Notes under the pieces: generated by a model | The model's input: only the letters and a program-made list of their open reading frames with translations | What the model was told of the DNA's origin: nothing | The model's database searches: none | Translations under genes and position numbers: made by a program | Part shown: in pieces, positions 1-6,317 of the stretch | How the letters are laid out: the number at the start of each line of letters is the position of its first letter | Numbering within the stretch: position 1 is the stretch's first letter | Source of the DNA: Candidatus Aminicenantota bacterium | Lineage (GTDB): Bacteria > Acidobacteriota > Aminicenantia > UBA2199 | Assembly: GCA_030612495.1 (NCBI GenBank) | Contig: JAUWNT010000035.1 | Coordinates: 1 to 16,806, forward strand | Length of the DNA: 16,806 nt | Direction: 5' to 3'

Positions 1-305
1 CCACACAATACCCTTATGGGAAATACTACATCTTTAATGTCATAGCCTTCATAAAAATGATATCTTCCCTGTAAAATCGCAATAATCTTATTCTGAATTT
101 TTCCGAATACTAATTTGCCAGCATGGCCTTTTATACTAACCTTTTTAAAGTAAGGAATATCTGAATAATTTAAAGTGTGTTTTTTAGAAACAGTGTTTGC
201 AAATTCCCCAAGTCCTGAGCCTAATACAATCCCAATATCAGGTTTTAAATTACTATTTTTATTTATAAAATTTATAGCTTCATTGATTTGATCATAAGCT
301 TTCAT
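1..305 (-). CDS. Purine nucleoside phosphorylase, 5' part only (runs off the left edge)
   Basis: This is the N-terminal part of a purine nucleoside phosphorylase of the trimeric PNP/MTAP family (PunA-like), which splits purine (deoxy)nucleosides with phosphate into base and (deoxy)ribose 1-phosphate in the cytoplasm. About 101 residues are present, starting MKAYDQINEAINF; the rest lies beyond base 1. Visible family motifs are the phosphate-binding GIVLGSGLGEF (about residues 25-35), IPYF, GHAGKL and GRYHFYEGYD. The ATG at 305-303 is preceded by a GAGG Shine-Dalgarno that overlaps the deoB stop codon. Only 7 bases separate it from deoB, so the two are co-transcribed. The product, ribose or deoxyribose 1-phosphate, is the substrate of the phosphopentomutase encoded just upstream. 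The family call is firm from the motifs; the exact purine specificity cannot be judged from this fragment. Confidence 0.92.
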   Translation of the reverse strand, partial: MKAYDQINEAINFINKNSNLKPDIGIVLGSGLGEFANTVSKKHTLNYSDIPYFKKVSIKGHAGKLVFGKIQNKIIAILQGRYHFYEGYDIKDVVFPIRVLC

Positions 306-312
306 TTTAACC

Positions 313-1473
313 TCAAAAAAATTTTTTACCTGGAAATTGATGTTCTATTTCAAATAATTTAAGAATAGAAACACCTATATCAGAAAAACTTCTTCGTATT
401 CCCAGGTTTACAGGATGCATTAATTTTGAATAAACTAATAGAGGAACATGTTCTCTTGTATGATCTGTTCCATGATGCGTGGGATCGCAACCATGGTCAG
501 CAGTAATTATTAATATATCATTATGTTCAAGATGTTGTAATAGGAGTGAGAATTCATTGTCAAAAATCTCTAAAGCATTAGCATATCCTTTTACATCTCT
601 TCTGTGACCATACAACATATCAAAATCAACAAGATTAATGAATATTAATCCATTTTCAGTAATTGATAATTCATTTATTAAGGTTTTCATGCCTTCTATG
701 TTGTTTTTTGTATGTATTATTTTTGTCATACCTTGTTCTGCAAATATATCTCCAATTTTCCCAATTCCAATTACTGGAAGCCCTTTTGCTTTTAATATAT
801 CAAGAACTGTTTCATAAGGAGGTCTCATCGGGAAATCTTTTCTTCTAAAAGTTCTTTTAAAATTCCCATTCTTACCTATAAATGGTCGAGCAATTACCCT
901 TGCGATGTTGTATTTATCACACACTTTTCTTGTTGCCTCACACATTTTATAGAGTTTATCAACAGGTATAATGCTTTCATGAGCTGCAATTTGAAAGACA
1001 CTATCACCAGATGTATAAATAATAGGAAAACCTGTTTTTATATGTTCTTCACCAAGTTCTTGAATAATAACAGTTCCTGAAGCTGCTTTATTCCCTAAAA
1101 TTTCATGTACTCCTGTAGCCTTAAAAAAATCCTCAATGATACTTTCAGGGAAGCCATCAGGAAAAACAGGGAAGTGTTGTTTTGTAATCAAACCCATTAT
1201 TTCCCAGTGACCTGTTATTGTGTCTTTATTTTTTGAAGCTTCCATCATTTTGCCATATGATGCTAATGGGTTGGGATTCGGGGGTACTCCTTTTATGTAT
1301 AAGATATTTCCGAGTCCCATTTTTTGGAGATTAGGAAGATTTAAACCGCCTGCAGATTCAGCTATGTGACCAATAGTATTTGCTCCCTTATCCCCAAATT
1401 CTTCAGAATCAGGCATTTCTCCCGCGCCAACACTATCAAGAATAATTAGGATTACTCGTTTTTTGTTTGACAT
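313..1473 (-). CDS. deoB: Phosphopentomutase
   Basis: DeoB interconverts (deoxy)ribose 1-phosphate and (deoxy)ribose 5-phosphate in the cytoplasm and belongs to the alkaline-phosphatase superfamily. It shows the N-terminal metal-binding stretch ILDSVGAGEMPDSEEFGD, the phosphorylated-threonine motif KDTITGHWEIMG (Thr85 with the start used here, matching the numbering I recall for the Bacillus cereus enzyme), NLVDFDMLYGHRRD, ITADHGCDPTHHGTDHTREH and a normal length of 386 residues. I chose the ATG at 1473-1471. A TTG three codons upstream is possible, but the ATG aligns with known DeoB starts; neither has a clear Shine-Dalgarno. A weak promoter is possible just upstream (TTGACT at 1517-1512 on this strand, with a poor -10 about 17 bases further). 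The gene is divergent from cdd-deoC and forms an operon with the purine nucleoside phosphorylase. Confidence 0.96.
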   Translation of the reverse strand: MSNKKRVILIILDSVGAGEMPDSEEFGDKGANTIGHIAESAGGLNLPNLQKMGLGNILYIKGVPPNPNPLASYGKMMEASKNKDTITGHWEIMGLITKQHFPVFPDGFPESIIEDFFKATGVHEILGNKAASGTVIIQELGEEHIKTGFPIIYTSGDSVFQIAAHESIIPVDKLYKMCEATRKVCDKYNIARVIARPFIGKNGNFKRTFRRKDFPMRPPYETVLDILKAKGLPVIGIGKIGDIFAEQGMTKIIHTKNNIEGMKTLINELSITENGLIFINLVDFDMLYGHRRDVKGYANALEIFDNEFSLLLQHLEHNDILIITADHGCDPTHHGTDHTREHVPLLVYSKLMHPVNLGIRRSFSDIGVSILKLFEIEHQFPGKKFF

Positions 1474-1529
1474 AATGTTCAAAAAATTAAATTAACACAG
1501 CCATTTAAAAAAGTCAAAATTTAATTATG

Positions 1530-1558
1530 TTGACATATTCTTTTTTATAAATTAGAAT
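1530..1558 (+). promoter_or_regulatory. Sigma70-type promoter of the cdd-deoC-phosphorylase operon
   Basis: A perfect -35 box TTGACA (1530-1535), a 17-base spacer and a TAGAAT -10 box (1553-1558) predict a start near 1565, leaving only about 20 bases of leader before cdd. A 12-base dyad, TATGT-TG-ACATA (1526-1537), covers the -35 box and could be a repressor site. It sits in the roughly 110-base gap shared with the divergent deoB gene, so one regulator could control both arms. The box match is seen directly; the regulator is not known. Confidence 0.75.
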
Positions 1559-1584
1559 TTAATAGAGGAATCTAAGGTTTTAAA

Positions 1585-1983
1585 ATGGATTATGAAATAA
1601 AAAGATTATTGCAAAAGGCAAAACAAGCAAAAGAGAATTCATATGCCCCTTATTCTAATTTTAATGTTGGTGCAGCAGTTATTGGAAAAAATGGTAAAAT
1701 TTATTCTGGAAGTAATGTTGAAAATTCATCCTATGGTCTGACTATTTGTGCTGAAAGAGCTGCTATTTTTAAAATGGTTAATGATGGAGAAAGGGAGATT
1801 TCAGCAATTCTTATAATTGGTGATACTGAGAAATTTCTTCCACCCTGTGGAGCTTGCCGGCAGGTTATTTCTGAATTCTCAACAAATAACACAATGGTTT
1901 ATATGTGCAATAAACATGAAAAGTTTAAAAAAATGACAGTTGAGGAGCTTATTCCATTAAAATTTTCTATAGATTTTTTATAA
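1585..1983 (+). CDS. cdd: Cytidine deaminase
   Basis: Cdd hydrolytically deaminates cytidine and deoxycytidine to uridine and deoxyuridine, feeding the pyrimidine phosphorylase encoded two genes downstream. At 132 residues it is the short, tetrameric bacterial type. The zinc site is complete: Cys55 and the catalytic Glu57 in the CAERAA motif, and Cys88 and Cys91 in PPCGACRQV. The substrate-binding N-terminal segment SYAPYSNFNVGAAV (about residues 19-32) is also typical. The ATG at 1585 follows AAGG at a plausible distance. It is the first gene of the rightward salvage operon; its stop codon abuts the Shine-Dalgarno of deoC. Confidence 0.97.
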   Translation: MDYEIKRLLQKAKQAKENSYAPYSNFNVGAAVIGKNGKIYSGSNVENSSYGLTICAERAAIFKMVNDGEREISAILIIGDTEKFLPPCGACRQVISEFSTNNTMVYMCNKHEKFKKMTVEELIPLKFSIDFL

Positions 1984-1992
1984 AGAGGTGAT
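1984..1992 (+). promoter_or_regulatory. Strong ribosome binding site that sets the deoC GTG start
   Basis: AGAGGTGAT matches the extended anti-Shine-Dalgarno complement and begins immediately after the cdd TAA stop. It places initiation at the GTG at 1995. The ATG two bases earlier (1993) is read straight into TGA, so GTG is the only sensible start. Confidence 0.8.
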
Positions 1993-1994
1993 AT

Positions 1995-2660
1995 GTGATA
2001 ATAAATAGCCCAAAAGAATTATCAAAATACATTGATCATACAATACTAAAACCAGATGCTACTGAATTGGAAATCGAAAAACTTTGTAATGAAGCTTTGA
2101 AATATAAATTTGTTTCAGTGTGTATAAACCCGTGTTTTGTATCTTATGCTTTTAATATTTTAAAAGGTAGTGATGTTAAGGTCTGTTCAGTAATAGATTT
2201 TCCTCTTGGTTCTGGTACAAGAGAGATTAAAGCAGCTGAGGCAATTAAGGCTGTTGCAGATGGGGCAGATGAATTGGATATGGTGATGAATATTTCCTAT
2301 TTGAAATCAAGAAAATATGATGAAGTCGAGAAAGATATAAGCTATGTAGCTGACTCAATTCCGGAGCATATTATTCTAAAGATAATTTTAGAGATTTGTT
2401 ATCTTACTGATGCGGAGATAAAGAAAGCCTGTTCAATTGCTATTAAAGCAGGAGCAGATTTTGTTAAAACATCTACTGGCTTTGGAAAAGGAGGCGCAAC
2501 AGTTGAGGCAGTAAAGATAATGAAAGAGGTTGTTGGAAATAGAGCGGAAGTAAAAGCAGCTGGAGGTATAAGAAATTTTGATACAGCTAAATCTATGATA
2601 GAGGGTGGAGCAACAAGAATTGGTGCGAGTTCAAGTTTAAAAATTATTTGCGCTGAATAA
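1995..2660 (+). CDS. deoC: Deoxyribose-phosphate aldolase
   Basis: DeoC is a class I aldolase that cleaves 2-deoxyribose 5-phosphate to acetaldehyde and glyceraldehyde 3-phosphate. It is the exit step of deoxynucleoside catabolism, downstream of the phosphorylases and DeoB. The 221 residues fit the short bacterial form. The TIM-barrel active site is intact: Asp95 in DELDMVMN, the Schiff-base Lys158 in VKTSTGFG and the second lysine Lys187 in VKAAGGIR. The N-terminal IDHTILKPDAT motif is standard. Translation starts at GTG (1995) behind a strong Shine-Dalgarno. It lies 11 bases after cdd and 13 bases before the nucleoside phosphorylase, so the three are one transcript. Confidence 0.97.
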   Translation: MIINSPKELSKYIDHTILKPDATELEIEKLCNEALKYKFVSVCINPCFVSYAFNILKGSDVKVCSVIDFPLGSGTREIKAAEAIKAVADGADELDMVMNISYLKSRKYDEVEKDISYVADSIPEHIILKIILEICYLTDAEIKKACSIAIKAGADFVKTSTGFGKGGATVEAVKIMKEVVGNRAEVKAAGGIRNFDTAKSMIEGGATRIGASSSLKIICAE

Positions 2661-2673
2661 TTTTTTGTAAATT

Positions 2674-4026
2674 ATGAGCTTTAGTATATATGAAATCATC
2701 TCAAAAAAAAGGGATGGAAAAGAGATAAGCAAAGCGGAGATTGAATTTATTATAAATGGTTATGTGAGGGATGAAATTCCTGACTATCAGATGTCTGCTA
2801 TTCTTATGGCAATCTATATCCAGGGATTAAATGATAGGGAATCATCTGATTTGACTGAAATTATGATGAGTTCAGGAGACTATATCTCTTTTGATGGAAT
2901 AAAGGGGGAAAAAATAGATAAACACAGCACTGGTGGTGTTGGTGACAAGATAAGCTTTATTGTTTGTCCGCTTGTAGCATCATGTGGAGTAAAAGTTCCA
3001 ATGCTTTCTGGAAGGGCTTTGGGTCATACAGGAGGAACACTTGATAAATTGGAGTCTATTCCAGGAATGAATGTGTTTTTAAGCATTAATAGGTTTAAGC
3101 ATGTGTTAGATGATGTTGGTATGGTTGTCTCAGGCCAGACTGAGAATATAGTTCCTGCAGACAGAAAACTATATGCTCTGAGAGATTCGACAGCAACAGT
3201 TGGTTCTATTCCATTAATAACAAGCAGTATTATGAGTAAAAAGTTAGCTTTAGGTACTGATGGGATAGTTCTGGATGTTAAAACAGGAAAAGGTGCTTTT
3301 ATTCAAAACGAAAAGGATTCCATTCTTTTATGCAAAACAATGGTAAAAATTGGAGAGAAAGCCAATAGAAAAACAATTGGAGTTATTACAAATATGAACC
3401 AACCTCTGGGAAAGTCAGTTGGTAATGCACTTGAAATAATCGAATCAATTGAGTCTTTGAAAGGCAATGGATCTGGCGATGTTATGGATATAACATATGC
3501 TCTTGGTGCATCTATGATAATTGCTGCAGACATTGAAAAAGATTACTCTAAAGCTATTGATAGATTAAAGCAGAGATTAAACTCAGGTGAGGCTCTTGAA
3601 ACATTTAAAAATTTTATAAAAGCACAGGGAGGAGATGATAGAATATGTGATAATTACGATCTTCTACCTAAAAGTAAATATAAAATAGAATTAAGATCCA
3701 GAAAAGATGGGTACATCTCTGAGATTGATGCATTTAAAATAGGTATGGCTGCTGTTTATGTTGGAGCTGGAAGAATAAAAAAAGAGGATTCAATTGAACA
3801 TGGTACAGGGTTTATTTTCAATAAGAAGAAGGGAGATAGTGTAACAAAGGACGAAATCCTTGTTTATATACATACAAATAATAAACAAAATATAGAAGAA
3901 ATAAAGGAAAGATTGGAATCTGCTATTAAGATAAGTTCTAATAAGGTTTCTTCTCCTCAAACAATTCTTTATGTTATTGATAAAAAGGGGGTTTATCCCT
4001 GGGATCAAATAAAAATTGATTTTTGA
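2674..4026 (+). CDS. deoA: Thymidine/pyrimidine nucleoside phosphorylase
   Basis: This enzyme splits pyrimidine (deoxy)nucleosides with phosphate to base and (deoxy)ribose 1-phosphate. The 450 residues show the full thymidine phosphorylase family layout: helical domain, KIDKHSTGGVGDKIS phosphate loop (Lys83), SGRALGHTGGTLDKLES (residues 112-128), the base-binding residues Arg170, Ser185 and Lys189, and the C-terminal PYNP domain. At residue 110, next to Ser112, there is Met, as I recall for E. coli thymidine phosphorylase (Met111); broad-specificity Bacillus-type enzymes (Pdp) carry Lys there. This points to a 2'-deoxynucleoside preference, hence the tentative symbol deoA; pdp is the alternative. 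No clear Shine-Dalgarno precedes the ATG, so translation is probably coupled to deoC. It converges on feoB with only 14 bases between stop codons and no recognisable terminator. Confidence 0.93.
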   Translation: MSFSIYEIISKKRDGKEISKAEIEFIINGYVRDEIPDYQMSAILMAIYIQGLNDRESSDLTEIMMSSGDYISFDGIKGEKIDKHSTGGVGDKISFIVCPLVASCGVKVPMLSGRALGHTGGTLDKLESIPGMNVFLSINRFKHVLDDVGMVVSGQTENIVPADRKLYALRDSTATVGSIPLITSSIMSKKLALGTDGIVLDVKTGKGAFIQNEKDSILLCKTMVKIGEKANRKTIGVITNMNQPLGKSVGNALEIIESIESLKGNGSGDVMDITYALGASMIIAADIEKDYSKAIDRLKQRLNSGEALETFKNFIKAQGGDDRICDNYDLLPKSKYKIELRSRKDGYISEIDAFKIGMAAVYVGAGRIKKEDSIEHGTGFIFNKKKGDSVTKDEILVYIHTNNKQNIEEIKERLESAIKISSNKVSSPQTILYVIDKKGVYPWDQIKIDF

Positions 4027-4040
4027 ATTTATTATAAGGC

Positions 4041-5969
4041 TTAAGTAAATATAGGAAAAATAAAACGAACTAAAACTGCTAGAATAACAGCAATAAAAAA
4101 TGTTAACCCAGCTATTAGCCCAGCTTTTTTCCAATTTAGCTCTCTTGCTAATGCAGCAATTGTAGCTATACATGGGATATAAAATGTGACAAATATTGTA
4201 AAACTGTAAATTTGAGCTGGAGTCATAACAGTTAATACTTCCTTTGTTTTTAAAGCTGAAAACAATAGAATAAGAGCTAATTCTTTTCGCATTATTCCAA
4301 ATATTAAAGTAACACCCACAACCGCAGGTAGACCTAGAATACCTGAAGTGAAGGGAGATAAAAATGAGTTGATAGAGTTTGTTAAGTTTAAGTGTTCAAT
4401 CAATTCCAGTATGATACTTCCTATAATCAAAAGAGGCCATGCAATATAAACAAACTCCTTTAATCTGAACCAGGTTTTATTAAATAGTGCTTTAATACCC
4501 GGGAGATGATATTTTGGTATTTCTAAAATTAAACCAGGACTTACTTGAGGCATAGCTTTAGACATTAATTTACCAGTCAGGCCAAGAATAATTATATTGA
4601 TAATATATATTAAAATTGCAGCTTTTATAGATATAAAAAATCCCACAAGGCCAAATATTATTGTCATTCTTGCTGAACATGGAACCATTGTTGTTAATGC
4701 GGCTGTAATAAATTTATCTCTTGGAGATTTTAATATTCGTGTGGCCAAAATTCCAGGAACCGTGCATCCATATCCAAGAATAATTGGAACAACAGACATG
4801 CCGTGTAACCCAATTTTATGCATTAAATTATCAATAAGGTAAGCAACTCTTGCTAGATAACCTGTATCTTCAAGCAATGATAGCATTATAAAGAATGGTA
4901 AAAGGAATGGAATAACTATTCCAATCCCTCCCCCAATTCCCTGAACAAATCCTCTCAAAAAAGAAAGTAGAAATGGAGTATCTGCAAATTTTATAGATAA
5001 TAATTTTGATAATTTTTCAAAGTTGTTTAGAAATAATGGTTCACAAATCCCTCCAATTGTGAATATCATCCAGAAAGTCAGATATAAGATGGAAATCAGG
5101 AAAACATAACCTAAGAATGGATGCATGAATAAATTGTCAAGCTTGTCTCTTACATCCTTTTTTATACTCCGTTCAACCTTTGCAACATTTTCAAAGATGT
5201 GGAAAGCCATATTATGCCTGATTGACGATATTATAAATTCAGAATTTCTCTGTGGTATCTTTTCAATCTCTTTAACACTTTTATTTATAAATTCCCAATC
5301 CTTCTTTTTAAAATAATCATCTAAAAATATAACAATAGAATCATCCTTTTCAAGTAATTTTAATGTCATAAAACGATAATTCCAGCGTTCAGGAATCCTT
5401 TTTTCTTTCATTATTTTTAAGACGGATTTAAAAAAGTTTTCAACATTAGCTGGACCTTTTATAATTGATGGTTTTATCTTTTCTTTGCCTACAAAATAAG
5501 CCTGATTGAAAAGCTGATAAATTCCTTTACCCTTTCTTCCATTTGTTTTTATAACAGGAGCACCAATAATTTTAGACAATTTCTCAGAGTTAATTTTTAT
5601 TCCTTTTCTATCTGCTTCATCTATCATATTTAAAGCAACAACCATTGGTTTTTGAAGCTCCATTAATTGTAAGGTTAGTTCAAGGCTTCTTGAAAGAACA
5701 GATGCATCAAGAATATTTATAATTACTGCATCTTCTGGAGCATTTAAAATGTATTTTGTTGCTGCTAGCTCAGCTTCATCAGATGTTTGAAGTGAATATG
5801 TGCCCGGGATATCTATAACACTGATCTTTTGATTTTCAAGCTCAATATGGCTTTTTGTATATTTAACAGTTATGCCTGGGAAATTCGAAGCAACTGATTT
5901 ATATCCAGCAACTTCATTAAATATCGTGCTTTTCCCGCAGTTGGGTTGACCTACGAGAATAAACTCCAT
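4041..5969 (-). CDS. feoB: Ferrous iron transport protein B
   Basis: FeoB is the inner-membrane Fe(II) permease with an N-terminal GTPase. G-protein motifs are clear: G1 GQPNCGKS (7-14), the G2 threonine in FPGITV (Thr34), G3 DIPG (53-56) and G4 NMID (114-117). A helical regulatory domain follows to about residue 265, then a polytopic membrane region (about 275-640). The membrane region holds the gate-type motifs GYGCTVPGILATR and MVPCSARM, with their conserved cysteines, in the first half. At 642 residues it is at the short end for FeoB; the C-terminal cytoplasmic extension seen in longer homologues is missing. The ATG has no good Shine-Dalgarno of its own and lies 2 bases after the feoA stop, so translation is probably coupled. 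Confidence 0.97.
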   Translation of the reverse strand: MEFILVGQPNCGKSTIFNEVAGYKSVASNFPGITVKYTKSHIELENQKISVIDIPGTYSLQTSDEAELAATKYILNAPEDAVIINILDASVLSRSLELTLQLMELQKPMVVALNMIDEADRKGIKINSEKLSKIIGAPVIKTNGRKGKGIYQLFNQAYFVGKEKIKPSIIKGPANVENFFKSVLKIMKEKRIPERWNYRFMTLKLLEKDDSIVIFLDDYFKKKDWEFINKSVKEIEKIPQRNSEFIISSIRHNMAFHIFENVAKVERSIKKDVRDKLDNLFMHPFLGYVFLISILYLTFWMIFTIGGICEPLFLNNFEKLSKLLSIKFADTPFLLSFLRGFVQGIGGGIGIVIPFLLPFFIMLSLLEDTGYLARVAYLIDNLMHKIGLHGMSVVPIILGYGCTVPGILATRILKSPRDKFITAALTTMVPCSARMTIIFGLVGFFISIKAAILIYIINIIILGLTGKLMSKAMPQVSPGLILEIPKYHLPGIKALFNKTWFRLKEFVYIAWPLLIIGSIILELIEHLNLTNSINSFLSPFTSGILGLPAVVGVTLIFGIMRKELALILLFSALKTKEVLTVMTPAQIYSFTIFVTFYIPCIATIAALARELNWKKAGLIAGLTFFIAVILAVLVRFIFPIFT

Positions 5970-5971
5970 TG

Positions 5972-6202
5972 TTATGCAATTTCAGCTATAATTTTTGTAG
6001 CTAAACCATATCCAATTGCAACTTCTGTACCCTGATAGCTCACAATAACAGGTCCTTTCATGTTTGATTTTCTTCCGATTTCAACAATATTTCCAATATT
6101 TAATCCTAAGTTTATTAAATTAACTAAAGCTCCATGTCCAGCATCAATTCTTATAATTTTAATTTTATCTCCATCTTTATATGAAGTTAATCTTTTTCCC
6201 AT
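5972..6202 (-). CDS. feoA: Ferrous iron transport protein A
   Basis: FeoA is a small cytoplasmic SH3-like (beta-barrel) protein that supports FeoB. The 76 residues show the family pattern: an N-terminal segment before GDKIKIIRID, a central LINLGLNIGNIVEIGRKS turn, and a C-terminal TEVAIGYGLATKI strand. The ATG at 6202-6200 is preceded by AGGAAT. It sits 2 bases upstream of feoB and has its own promoter and leader in the 115-base gap after the transketolase gene, so feoAB is likely an independently regulated transcription unit. Confidence 0.93.
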   Translation of the reverse strand: MGKRLTSYKDGDKIKIIRIDAGHGALVNLINLGLNIGNIVEIGRKSNMKGPVIVSYQGTEVAIGYGLATKIIAEIA

Positions 6203-6217
6203 TTTATTCCTACAGAA

Positions 6218-6236
6218 TTCATTTAAATTGAATGAA
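6218..6236. promoter_or_regulatory. 19-bp inverted repeat at the feoAB transcription start (candidate operator)
   Basis: TTCATT-N7-AATGAA is a perfect 6-base dyad covering about +2 to +20 of the predicted feoAB transcript, a classic place for a repressor operator. Its 19-bp size fits Fur-type sites, but the bases do not match the E. coli Fur consensus (GATAAT repeats) well. The regulator is therefore open: Fur, DtxR-like or other. An AT-rich hairpin with no regulatory role is the alternative. Confidence 0.4.
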
Positions 6237-6244
6237 AACAGTGT

Positions 6245-6273
6245 ATTATAAGGTAAATATTTATAATTGTAAA
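6245..6273 (-). promoter_or_regulatory. Sigma70-type promoter of feoAB
   Basis: On the minus strand, TTTACA (6273-6268), a 17-base spacer and a perfect TATAAT (6250-6245) predict a transcription start near 6238 and a leader of about 35 bases before feoA. Its strength suggests that a repressor is needed to keep iron uptake controlled. Confidence 0.78.
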
Positions 6274-6317
6274 TAGATGAATATGTTTTTTATTTATATA
6301 TTCCCCAAGATAAAGTA

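Noticed and set aside
663..848. Plus-strand frame of 61 codons inside deoB
   Set aside because: It lies wholly opposite a well-conserved gene, has no family motifs and no convincing ribosome site. Similar opposite-strand frames in the phosphorylase, feoB, tkt, patatin and permease genes were left out for the same reason.
1474..1482. TTG at 1482 as the start of deoB, adding three residues
   Set aside because: The ATG at 1473 aligns better with known DeoB N-termini and places the active-site Thr at position 85; no Shine-Dalgarno supports the TTG.
4003..4045. Bidirectional terminator between the convergent phosphorylase and feoB genes
   Set aside because: Only 14 bases separate the stops, and the nearby AAAAAT-TG-ATTTTT dyad has no G-C pairs in its arms. 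Termination may be Rho-dependent or occur inside the opposing gene.
6279..6303. AT-only inverted repeat GAATAT/ATATTC between tkt and feoA, considered as a tkt terminator
   Set aside because: The arms are short with only one G-C pair, the loop is long and there is no proper T-run. It is expected by chance in such AT-rich sequence.
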